From the NCBI GenBank assembly GCA_045538305.1, contig JAZSRC010000033.1, positions 1-64,000 of the forward strand: a stretch of DNA of 64,000 bases, in the 5' to 3' direction. Position 1 is the first letter of the stretch. Every line of letters starts with the position of its first letter. This document shows, piece after piece, positions 1 through 7,456 of this stretch. Below the pieces are notes generated by a model that saw only the letters and a program-made list of their open reading frames with translations, was not told the DNA's origin and did no database searches. The position numbers and the translations under genes were made by a program. This stretch comes from SFHK01 sp045538305 (GTDB lineage Bacteria > Bacillota > Clostridia > Christensenellales > Aristaeellaceae).

Positions 1-263
1 AGGGGGTTTTCCATATCGCCGAACTTTTTGCCGGTGATCTCTTCCATCTTGGCGATGTTTTCCATGATTTCAGCCTGGATCGCTTCGTTGATTTTGCGGC
101 CGTCCTCGTAATACTGGGTGCATGCTTCAGTAGTGATAGTAAAGCCCTGCGGTACAGGAAGGCCAATATTCGTCATCTCAGCGAGATTGGCGCCTTTGCC
201 TCCGAGCAGGTTGCGCATGCCTGCGTTGCCCTCTTTGAACAGGTATACAAATTTCGTTGCCAT
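1..263 (-). CDS. ppdK: pyruvate, phosphate dikinase, N-terminal part (runs off left edge)
   Basis: The 87 visible residues begin MATKFVYLFKEGNAGMRNLLGG and continue with KGANLAEM and GLPVPQGFTITTEAC. This is the characteristic start of the PPDK nucleotide-binding domain (KGANLAEM glycine-rich region). The enzyme interconverts PEP and pyruvate using ATP/AMP and Pi/PPi in the cytoplasm, and anaerobes commonly use it in glycolysis in place of or beside pyruvate kinase. The ATG is preceded by an AGGAAGG ribosome site about 9 nt upstream. The rest of the gene, about 2.4 kb, lies outside the window, so completeness cannot be judged. A sigma-A promoter lies about 65-95 nt upstream. Confidence 0.95.
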   Translation of the reverse strand, partial: MATKFVYLFKEGNAGMRNLLGGKGANLAEMTNIGLPVPQGFTITTEACTQYYEDGRKINEAIQAEIMENIAKMEEITGKKFGDMENP

Positions 264-327
264 GTTCGGTCTCTTCCTTCCTCACATTCCAATGTGACAT
301 ACTTATCTTATCTCATTCCAGATGGTT

Positions 328-357
328 ATTATACATCAAATGGAAGTCTTTTTACAA
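328..357 (-). promoter_or_regulatory. predicted sigma-A promoter of ppdK
   Basis: On the minus strand TTGTAA (forward 352-357) and TATAAT (forward 328-333) are separated by 18 nt, placing transcription start about 55-60 nt before the ppdK ATG. The -10 is a perfect consensus and the -35 matches 4 of 6. Confidence 0.6.
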
Positions 358-394
358 GACTGAATTGTTTTTGTTTTAATTACATTAAGTTAAG

Positions 395-429
395 AATTAA
401 AAACAACCGCAATTGGATGTTGCGGTTGT
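395..429 (-). terminator. intrinsic terminator of the tldE operon
   Basis: A perfect 10-bp inverted repeat (403-412 with 420-429, arms ACAACCGCAA and TTGCGGTTGT) with a 7-nt loop is followed on the minus strand by a T-rich tract. It sits just beyond the tldE stop and before the ppdK promoter, so it ends the leftward operon that starts at glycerate kinase. Confidence 0.8.
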
Positions 430-465
430 GTAAATGTCCCGCGCACGGGATGAAATATGTCCCGG

Positions 466-1734
466 TTACTCGCCGGCAACAGTAACGGAAGGAATGCGTA
501 CAGCCAACGGGCCGTCGTACTGATAATCGGTATACCGCTCCTTCGAGAAAATCAGTTCCTTCTGTTTATCTAGTAAACTGCCGCTAACAGAGCCGCCCGT
601 TACAAGGTGAATTCTTTCACCGTCAAACAGATAGGCCAAACGGATTTCGCCGGCGAAACGTCCGCGCAGAGGATCCATCTGGAAATCGGAAAACGCTACG
701 GGCATGAGATAGGGTTTTGCCTTCATGGATTCAAAGGCTTCCGAACCGTTTTCCACAAGCATGGAGGAATAGCTGCCTCTGGGTTCAATGCCGAGGTATC
801 TGCAGAAGCGGGTGTTTCCGTGAATGGAAGAAAGCATACCGTTGCATATCAGTACCCGTTTAGGCATCTTAACGCCGTCCGGCGAGAACGGTTCGTCAGG
901 AATCAGGGTTATGTTCAGCTTTTCGCCCGAAATTTCATCACCCTGAACGTTCATACCCTCCTGATAGGGGGAATATTTTGCGTAGATCATTGCGGCGTCC
1001 GCCTTCTCCAGATACGCCGTGAGTATGGTATATACATGCTTTTTGGTCAATATCAGGTCGTATGCTCCAGCCTTGGGCGCTTCGCCAGCATAAGCACGGT
1101 CGCGCACGATGGACAGAGCATCCATGGACAATCCGGAAATTGCAAACGTATCCAAAGTGGTATATTCAAAATCGTGGTACATTTCCACATCCTCAGGCTC
1201 CGTTGCCTGTACAACGAATTCGCCCTTAATGCGGTAAGAGGAATACGATACGTCAACGCCCCTTGAAGACAATATATGAACGGAAAATGAGGTAGCGAAA
1301 ATCTCTGCGGAGTTGATGAAAGCGATGTCTTCGGTATCCGGCATGAACAAAGCATCCGCCATGATTTCGGCCTTTTCCATAAGGCTTACGCCATCAGTAT
1401 CACTGTTCTCCACATGATCTTGAATGGGATCTGCGAGTTCAAAATAGGGGTTTTTCACGTATTTTGCATTTTCATACGCACAGGAGAGCTTTTCGGCGAT
1501 TTCGTCATCCGTCATCTGAGGAAATACGACTACGGAAGAAGAGCCCCGCATCTTCACGCCGTCTGCTTCAAAATCGCGGTAAACAATTACATTCAGATCG
1601 CGGACAAGCTTGCTCCTTCGCAGATCTTCATCTTTCCTGATATAGAAAAGCTCGGCGCTTTCACGTATGGTGTCGGTAATCTGCCATACGGTAATTGAGA
1701 GAGATTCGATAATACTTTTAATGCGCAGAATCAT
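466..1734 (-). CDS. TldE/PmbA-like subunit of the TldD/TldE protease
   Basis: This is a 422-residue protein of the U62 (PmbA/TldD) family, lying 19 nt downstream of tldD. In E. coli, TldD and TldE form a heterodimer that degrades unfolded peptides and trims leader peptides of some ribosomally made peptide products; only TldD carries the metal site. This sequence lacks an HExxxH motif, which fits the non-catalytic TldE role. It contains the family-like segments TLDTFAISGLSMDA and GMLSSIHGNTRFCRYLG, and it has a relatively short N-terminal region. Start: ATG with GGGAG upstream. A strong terminator follows. The family assignment is firm; the substrate is unknown. Confidence 0.8.
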   Translation of the reverse strand: MILRIKSIIESLSITVWQITDTIRESAELFYIRKDEDLRRSKLVRDLNVIVYRDFEADGVKMRGSSSVVVFPQMTDDEIAEKLSCAYENAKYVKNPYFELADPIQDHVENSDTDGVSLMEKAEIMADALFMPDTEDIAFINSAEIFATSFSVHILSSRGVDVSYSSYRIKGEFVVQATEPEDVEMYHDFEYTTLDTFAISGLSMDALSIVRDRAYAGEAPKAGAYDLILTKKHVYTILTAYLEKADAAMIYAKYSPYQEGMNVQGDEISGEKLNITLIPDEPFSPDGVKMPKRVLICNGMLSSIHGNTRFCRYLGIEPRGSYSSMLVENGSEAFESMKAKPYLMPVAFSDFQMDPLRGRFAGEIRLAYLFDGERIHLVTGGSVSGSLLDKQKELIFSKERYTDYQYDGPLAVRIPSVTVAGE

Positions 1735-1753
1735 AATGCGGATTCTCCCTTCA

Positions 1754-3163
1754 TTATCCCAGTCGAATTCGGGCTTTCATATACGGCCCGCCGTCTGAAA
1801 CCTTCACCCATTCTTTATAGCCCTTGCCGCAGAAACCACTTCCGCCTAAGTGGATTTCGTTTCCCATCATGGAAATGGAGGTCAGCAGATCAGGCACATA
1901 GCCGGTCAGTACGATCGGTGAAAATACTTTTCCGGTAAGCTTACCGTCCTTGATCTCCCGCGCAATGTTAACCATGCACTGGATACCCCAGTTTTTGGGA
2001 TCCTCCATACCGCTGCTTGGATTTTCAAGCAGAAAACCGTAGGAGATGGATGCGATCATTTCATCAAGCGTGGAGCTGCCCGGCGCAAAGAAGGTGTTGG
2101 TCATGCGCGTGTAGGCCTTGCGTTCAAACGATTCCCTTCGTCCGTTGCCGGTTGCCTGTACGCCGAGTTTTGCGGCGCTTGTTGTGTCGGCGTAGCCTGT
2201 CAAAAGTATGCCGTCTTTGATGACAAGTGTGTCCTGTCCGAGGGTTCCTTCGTCGTCAAAGAGGTAGGAAGCGCATTCATTTTCGGCTTTTGCGCCGTCG
2301 TGCATCGTAACCAGATCGCTTGCTACGCGCTTACCGATAAAATCCTTTGCAAGCGCGCGGTTTTTTACAAACATATCCATTTCAACGCCGTGTCCGAATG
2401 CCTCGTGAACAATCATTCCCGTGGTTTCGGGATCGCAGATACAGTCATATTCTCCCGGGATCATTTCTTCGGAATCCAGAAGCTCGATTACGGTATTCAC
2501 GATTTGATCGATAACGCTTTCCTCGTTCATACGGTTCATAACTTCTGCGCCGCCAAGAAGAGAGAAGCCTTTATAATAGTCCTTGATTTCCTCGCCCTTC
2601 GCTGCAAGCGCTACGATGGAGCCGTTTGTCCAGAGTATGGTTTGCGTAAGCGCTCTGTTTTTGGAAACAAACAGCTTTGTGCCCTTTTGCCACACAACGC
2701 GAGCGGCGATATCCAGAATCCGTTCATCCTTTGCCTTCGCCTTTTCACGGATATCTGTAAGGCGGCGGACGATTTCTTCGGTTCCGAGATCGTCAGGGTC
2801 GATATCGAAGGAGGCATATTCTGTAAAAATGCAGGCGTCGTCAGAAGGAATAGGGCATACGGATGCAATGGAAGCAGCTTGCTTTTTGATTACTTCCAGG
2901 ACTTCGGGAAGGCTCGTTTCACTCAAATCGCTGAATGAATACTCAAAAAGACCTTTTCCGTTATGAATTCTTGCAACAAAGCCGCGCTTTGTGAGCAACG
3001 GGTTTTCAGAAACGGAAGTTCCGGTAGAGGCGACCTGACAGGACATGGCGGATGTATCCTGAAGGAGTATGGAGGCGTAAGGATACAGTTCATTAAGCGC
3101 AGCGACCAGCTTTTCCATAAGCGGCCTTGCATTTTTTGCAAAATTGCTTTCGGTAAGTTTCAA
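1754..3163 (-). CDS. tldD: TldD metalloprotease subunit
   Basis: This 469-residue protein carries the zinc motif HEAFGH at about residues 253-258, followed by GVEMD, as in family U62 TldD proteins. The C-terminus has the conserved glycine-rich HLGGSGFCGKGYKEWVKVSDGGP region. With TldE it should form a cytoplasmic cage-like peptidase that cleaves unfolded or leader peptides. The start is TTG at 3163, overlapping the TGA of the upstream DUF6171 gene, with GGAGG about 10 nt upstream; no ATG fits the family N-terminus as well. Translational coupling to the Cys-rich neighbour and to tldE is likely. Confidence 0.9.
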   Translation of the reverse strand: MKLTESNFAKNARPLMEKLVAALNELYPYASILLQDTSAMSCQVASTGTSVSENPLLTKRGFVARIHNGKGLFEYSFSDLSETSLPEVLEVIKKQAASIASVCPIPSDDACIFTEYASFDIDPDDLGTEEIVRRLTDIREKAKAKDERILDIAARVVWQKGTKLFVSKNRALTQTILWTNGSIVALAAKGEEIKDYYKGFSLLGGAEVMNRMNEESVIDQIVNTVIELLDSEEMIPGEYDCICDPETTGMIVHEAFGHGVEMDMFVKNRALAKDFIGKRVASDLVTMHDGAKAENECASYLFDDEGTLGQDTLVIKDGILLTGYADTTSAAKLGVQATGNGRRESFERKAYTRMTNTFFAPGSSTLDEMIASISYGFLLENPSSGMEDPKNWGIQCMVNIAREIKDGKLTGKVFSPIVLTGYVPDLLTSISMMGNEIHLGGSGFCGKGYKEWVKVSDGGPYMKARIRLG

Positions 3164-3456
3164 GTTTGTTCACCCTCCGTTTGTTCAATCCATTTGGGCG
3201 CTTTGGGGATGGGGCAGCGCAAAGCCTTCTTTGCAGCCCTCGCCTGACAATAACACCCGCAAAGGCAGCATGTAGCATCGCTTCGGTATTCGCATCCAGC
3301 GCACAGGGACAAACGCGCCAAATAGGTTTCTTCCCCTGCCCGGATGTCGTCCGGAAGCTGTGACACGTATGAATCCAGATAGTCGATCAATTCACCTTCC
3401 GGAAGCGCTGCATCAAGGCATTTCCGGCATAGGATTTCTTTGGCAATATACGGCAT
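3160..3456 (-). CDS. small cysteine-rich protein, DUF6171-like
   Basis: This 98-residue protein has nine cysteines, arranged as CRKC near residues 10-13 and then CAGC, CCLCGC and YC clusters at about 52-70, plus one near the C-terminus. The pattern suggests a zinc-ribbon-like or metal-binding fold and resembles the DUF6171 family. It has no signal peptide or membrane segment. Its ATG shares bases with the stop of abfA (TAATG), and its TGA overlaps the TTG start of tldD, so it is translationally coupled to both. No function is established. A maturation substrate of TldD/TldE is conceivable but unproven. Confidence 0.7.
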   Translation of the reverse strand: MPYIAKEILCRKCLDAALPEGELIDYLDSYVSQLPDDIRAGEETYLARLSLCAGCEYRSDATCCLCGCYCQARAAKKALRCPIPKAPKWIEQTEGEQT

Positions 3457-4952
3457 TATTCAAAATCCAGCGATACGCAGCTGACTGCCGGAAGCGTGAA
3501 CACAACCTCCGTGCCGCTTGCCGAGGGGTTCATTGAGACGCCGGTAAAGGGCTGAATGGTTACGCTTTCCGGCTCTTCAAACGTGTTTTTGCTGGTTGTT
3601 TTTCCGGTAAGAATTCTGGAGGATGCAAGGGAATATTCCTTTTCGTCAAGGCGCATGGATATGATTATGTCTTCATTCGCCGTTACGTTTGCAATCGTCA
3701 CATGCACCTTTCCGTTTTCATCAACCGATGCGGACTGAGTTACCTTTTCAAGCGCACGACTGATTCCAGCTACTTTTTCGTTTGTGATGCTGCTTTCGAC
3801 CAGCATTGCACCCTGATGCGACTTGAACAAATCAAATATGTGATATGTGGGCGTGAGCAGCATTTTTTCACCGTCCGTCAGAACGATGGCCTGAAGCACA
3901 TTGATTGTCTGCGCGATATTTGCCATATGTACACGGTCCGCATGCTTATTGAAGGCGTTGAGCGTAATAGCAGCGATCATCGCGTCGCGCATGGTATTCT
4001 GCTGGTACAGGAAGCCGGGATTTGTGCCGGGTTCTACATCGTACCATGCGCCCCATTCGTCTACAATCAGGCCGATTTTCTTTTCGGGGTCGTATCTGTC
4101 CATGATCGCACCGTGTTTTTCGCACAGTTCGTCGATAAACGCTGCTTTGGCGAGCGTTTCATAGTATTCCGCTTCGGAAAAATCAGTTGCACTGCCCTTA
4201 TACTGCCAGTCTTCTCTGGGAAGCGTATAGTAATGAAGCGACAGACCCTGCATATGGCGTCCGGCCTCCCGCATCATGGTTTCTGTCCAGTCGTAATTGG
4301 GATTTGAAATGCTTGTGCCGGCGCCGCAGGCAATCTTATATACCTTATTTCCACTGAAGTTGTGAATATAGGTCTGATACCTTTTGTATACATCGGCATA
4401 GAAGCCTGCGCGCATGTTTCCGCCGCAGCCCCAGTTTTCATTACCGACGGCAAAATACTTCAGCTTCCAGGGCTCGTCCTGACCGTTTGCGCGGCGAAGA
4501 TTGGCCATGGGGGAAATGTCGCCGGAGGTCATATACTCGATCCACTCGGCCATTTCGGCAACTGTACCGCTTCCCACATTTCCGTTTACATATGGCTCGC
4601 AGCCAACCTGCCGGCAAAGCTCAAAGAATTCATGCGTGCCAAAGGAATTATCTTCAACAACGCCGCCCCAGTTGGTATTGATCATCTTTTTGCGATCGCT
4701 CTTTTTCCCGATTCCGTCCTTCCAGTGGTATTCGTCGGCAAAGCATCCGCCTGGCCAGCGAAGGACGGGAAGCTTAATATTTTTAAGCGCATCAACGATA
4801 TCTGTACGGATTCCGTTTACGTTTGGAATAGGGGAATCCTCGCCTACATAGATGCCGTTGTAGATGCATCTTCCGAGATGCTCTGAAAAGTTGCCGTATA
4901 TCTCGGGATGAATATAGCTTTTCCGGATACCGGGGCTTACGATGATCCTCAT
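3456..4952 (-). CDS. abfA: alpha-L-arabinofuranosidase, GH51
   Basis: This 498-residue enzyme is of typical GH51 length. It shows the N-terminal IYGNFSEHLGRCIYNGIY and LRWPGGCFADEYHWKDGIG segments, the acid/base glutamate in VGNENWG (about E172) and the nucleophile glutamate in IVDEWG (about E299). It releases terminal alpha-L-arabinofuranosyl units from arabinoxylan- or arabinan-derived oligosaccharides. There is no signal peptide, so it acts on imported oligosaccharides in the cytoplasm. The start has a perfect AGGAGG site. It sits 15 nt after glycerate kinase in the same operon, and an araD-like epimerase at 47619 could take arabinose onward. Confidence 0.95.
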   Translation of the reverse strand: MRIIVSPGIRKSYIHPEIYGNFSEHLGRCIYNGIYVGEDSPIPNVNGIRTDIVDALKNIKLPVLRWPGGCFADEYHWKDGIGKKSDRKKMINTNWGGVVEDNSFGTHEFFELCRQVGCEPYVNGNVGSGTVAEMAEWIEYMTSGDISPMANLRRANGQDEPWKLKYFAVGNENWGCGGNMRAGFYADVYKRYQTYIHNFSGNKVYKIACGAGTSISNPNYDWTETMMREAGRHMQGLSLHYYTLPREDWQYKGSATDFSEAEYYETLAKAAFIDELCEKHGAIMDRYDPEKKIGLIVDEWGAWYDVEPGTNPGFLYQQNTMRDAMIAAITLNAFNKHADRVHMANIAQTINVLQAIVLTDGEKMLLTPTYHIFDLFKSHQGAMLVESSITNEKVAGISRALEKVTQSASVDENGKVHVTIANVTANEDIIISMRLDEKEYSLASSRILTGKTTSKNTFEEPESVTIQPFTGVSMNPSASGTEVVFTLPAVSCVSLDFE

Positions 4953-4967
4953 ATGCTTTACCTCCTG

Positions 4968-6110
4968 TTATTTAACGCTTTTACCCGCTTTAATTGCCCA
5001 GAAAAGGCGTTCGGCAGTTTGCCTGATCAATACTTCCGCGGTTTCCATGGCGTATTCCAGCGTCATTGGCGCGTTTTCAATGGGAAATATCATCGCATCT
5101 CCCACTTCATGAAGGCGCTCTGCTTCCGGACCCATGCCGCCTGTAATGACTGCGCATGGAACACAGAACTTGTTTGCGCGTTCGATAATGCCTGCCGCGA
5201 CTTTTCCGTATTTTACCGTTTGTCCGTCTACCCGGCCTTCACCGGTTACAATCAGAGACGCATCGGCAATAAGCGAATCGAAATCCGCTAGATCCAGCAC
5301 AGCGTCGATGCCTCTTAGAATATCTGCCCTAAGAACGCCCGCAAGCGCCGCACCGCAGCCGCCCGCCGCTCCGGCGCCCGGGAAAGATGCGATATCGATA
5401 GAGAAAAGATCATAAAAGCGGTCGGTATAATGCGTCATACCGTGCTCCAGCTTTTCGATGCACAGTGCGTCCGCACCTTTTTGCGGGCCGTATATGCGCG
5501 TTGCGCCGCTTTCTCCAAGCAGCGGATTGGTAACATCCGAAATCACAGTCAGGCGCGCATCGCGCAGTGCCGGATGCAGGCGGTCAAGGTTAATATTATG
5601 AACCATGGAAAGCTCTGCGCCGATGCCCTCCAGCCGTCTTCCGCTTTCGGACTCAAATACCGCGCCAAGGGCTGACAAAAGGCCCATACCGCCGTCATTG
5701 GTGGCGCTTCCGCCGATTCCGATCAGAATATTGCGATGGCCGTCGTTAAGCGCATGGGCAATCATCTCGCCAAGACCGTAGCTTGTCAGATACATGGGAT
5801 TCCGAAGTCCTTCGGGAACCATTGGCAAGCCCGAACAGTTTGCCATTTCAATTACGACTGTTCCGTTTGAAAGTAGGGCGTATTCCGATAATACGGTTTC
5901 TCCGTGCGGCGCCGTAACGCGTTTTTGAATACGATTTCCGCCAAGAATGCGTAAAAGCGCATCAATCGTACCTTCGCCGCCATCGGCTACAGGCAACTGT
6001 GAGATCTTTGCATTGGGAAAGCGTTTCAAAGCTTCTTCCGTGAGGATCTCGGTAATCCGCACGGCAGAAGCGGAGCCCTTAAAGGAATCCGGAGCGAATA
6101 TGAAGTGCAT
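4968..6110 (-). CDS. glxK: glycerate kinase (GlxK/GarK type)
   Basis: The 380-residue protein starts MHFIFAPDSFKGSASA, the hallmark of the GlxK/GarK family (KEGG/COG glycerate kinase 1). It also has VADGGEGTIDALL, IGIGGSATNDGGMGLLSALGA and a late TGEGRVDGQT segment. Members phosphorylate D-glycerate with ATP, usually to 2-phosphoglycerate. I chose the ATG at 6110 because an AGGAGG lies about 7 nt upstream of it; an ATG six codons earlier would put the ribosome site inside the gene. It is the first gene of the operon through abfA to tldE and is divergent from enolase, the next enzyme for 2-phosphoglycerate. Confidence 0.93.
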   Translation of the reverse strand: MHFIFAPDSFKGSASAVRITEILTEEALKRFPNAKISQLPVADGGEGTIDALLRILGGNRIQKRVTAPHGETVLSEYALLSNGTVVIEMANCSGLPMVPEGLRNPMYLTSYGLGEMIAHALNDGHRNILIGIGGSATNDGGMGLLSALGAVFESESGRRLEGIGAELSMVHNINLDRLHPALRDARLTVISDVTNPLLGESGATRIYGPQKGADALCIEKLEHGMTHYTDRFYDLFSIDIASFPGAGAAGGCGAALAGVLRADILRGIDAVLDLADFDSLIADASLIVTGEGRVDGQTVKYGKVAAGIIERANKFCVPCAVITGGMGPEAERLHEVGDAMIFPIENAPMTLEYAMETAEVLIRQTAERLFWAIKAGKSVK

Positions 6111-6136
6111 ATGCTGCCTCCTGCGCATTTTTTTAT

Positions 6137-6165
6137 ATCATAACACAGTTATTGCAAAAGAGCAA
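6137..6165 (-). promoter_or_regulatory. predicted promoter of glxK-abfA-tldDE operon
   Basis: On the minus strand TTGCTC (forward 6160-6165) and TATGAT (forward 6137-6142) are spaced by 17 nt, giving a start site about 20 nt before the glycerate kinase ATG. Confidence 0.55.
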
Positions 6166-6220
6166 ATACAAACGCATAAAACAAAGCGTTGATGATAACG
6201 CTAAGAACGAGGTGACTGAA

Positions 6221-7456
6221 ATGAAAATTGAAAGAATTTTTGCCCGGGAGATATTGGATTCCAGAGGACTTCCGACAATTCTTACGGAGGTAACGGTTGC
6301 AAACGGCATATCGGCTAAGGCTTCCGTGCCGTCGGGCGCGTCAACCGGAAGGTATGAAGCGCATGAAAAACGCGACGGAGATACCAGATACTTCGGAAAA
6401 GGTGTGAATAAGGCCGTAGCAAGCGTGAATGGATTGATTCAAAATGCGCTTACAGGAATCAATGTACTGAATCAAACGGCGATTGATACGCGTATGCTGG
6501 CGCTTGACGGCACGAAAAGCAAAGAATCGCTTGGCGCGAACGCAATACTGTCGGTTTCGGTTGCCTGCGCAAGGTGCGCTGCAGCCGTATTGGGCATTCC
6601 ACTGTATCGATATCTTGGCGGAATAGGGGCAAAGCATATTCCGCGCGTGATGATGAATGTATTAAACGGTGGCAGGCATGCGGACAACAACCTGGATATT
6701 CAGGAATTCATGCTGGCGCCGGGGAAAGGAATATCGGCGCAGGATTCCATAAGAATGTGCGCTGAAATCTATAGGGCCCTCAAAAGTCTTTTAAAGGATA
6801 AAGGGTTTTCCACCTCTGTAGGCGACGAGGGCGGATTTGCCCCGGATCTGAAAAGCGATGAGGAGGCGCTTGTGCTTTTGCATGAAGCATCAAATACTGC
6901 AGGCTATCGTCCCGGCGCGGATGTTTTTTTTGCTGTTGACATGGCGGCAAGCGAATGGTACCAGGACGGCGAATACAGGCTTCCAAAGAGAAATATAAAA
7001 ATGGATACGGAAAAGCTTATTGAATATGTGAAATCCATCGTCAGAGCGTATCCTGTGATTTCCGTAGAGGACCCGCTCCATGAGGATGATTATGAGGGCT
7101 TTGCCTACCTGACGCGTGAAATCGGTAATGATGTTATGGTGGTTGGCGACGATCTGTTTGTAACAAACCCTGAAAGAATCATGACGGGAATTGAAAAACA
7201 GAGCGCGAACGCCATATTGATCAAGCCCAACCAGATTGGAACGGTGACGGAAACCGCAATCGCCATGGAAATGGGGAAAAGCGCAGGATATCTTTTGATT
7301 GCATCACACAGAAGCGGGGATACGGCGGATACGTTTCTTGCCGATCTTGCCTGTGGTTTGGGCGCAGATTTTATGAAGTCCGGTGCGCCCGCACGTGCGG
7401 AACGCACCGAAAAGTATAACAGGCTCATGGAGATTGCGGATGATTTCAGAATCTAA
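6221..7456 (+). CDS. eno: enolase, divergent form
   Basis: This 411-residue protein has the enolase layout: EILDSRG near the N-terminus, the SGASTGRYEA loop, NGGRHADNN, SVGDEGGFAP, the metal-binding aspartate in AVDMAASEW, SVEDPLHEDDYEGF, VGDDLFVTNPERI, the catalytic lysine region IKPNQIGTVTET, and HRSGDT. It converts 2-phosphoglycerate to PEP. All expected metal and catalytic residues appear present. Several near-invariant spots are unusual, for example IKPNQIG where IKVNQIG is typical, and KSGAPARAER near the C-terminus. It may be a second, pathway-specific copy. The ATG at 6221 with GAGGTG upstream matches the family N-terminus. Its stop overlaps the feoB stop by 4 nt. Confidence 0.9.
   Translation: MKIERIFAREILDSRGLPTILTEVTVANGISAKASVPSGASTGRYEAHEKRDGDTRYFGKGVNKAVASVNGLIQNALTGINVLNQTAIDTRMLALDGTKSKESLGANAILSVSVACARCAAAVLGIPLYRYLGGIGAKHIPRVMMNVLNGGRHADNNLDIQEFMLAPGKGISAQDSIRMCAEIYRALKSLLKDKGFSTSVGDEGGFAPDLKSDEEALVLLHEASNTAGYRPGADVFFAVDMAASEWYQDGEYRLPKRNIKMDTEKLIEYVKSIVRAYPVISVEDPLHEDDYEGFAYLTREIGNDVMVVGDDLFVTNPERIMTGIEKQSANAILIKPNQIGTVTETAIAMEMGKSAGYLLIASHRSGDTADTFLADLACGLGADFMKSGAPARAERTEKYNRLMEIADDFRI

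Noticed and set aside
607..1266. 219-codon plus-strand frame inside tldE
   Set aside because: Antisense shadow with no ribosome site or recognisable domain.
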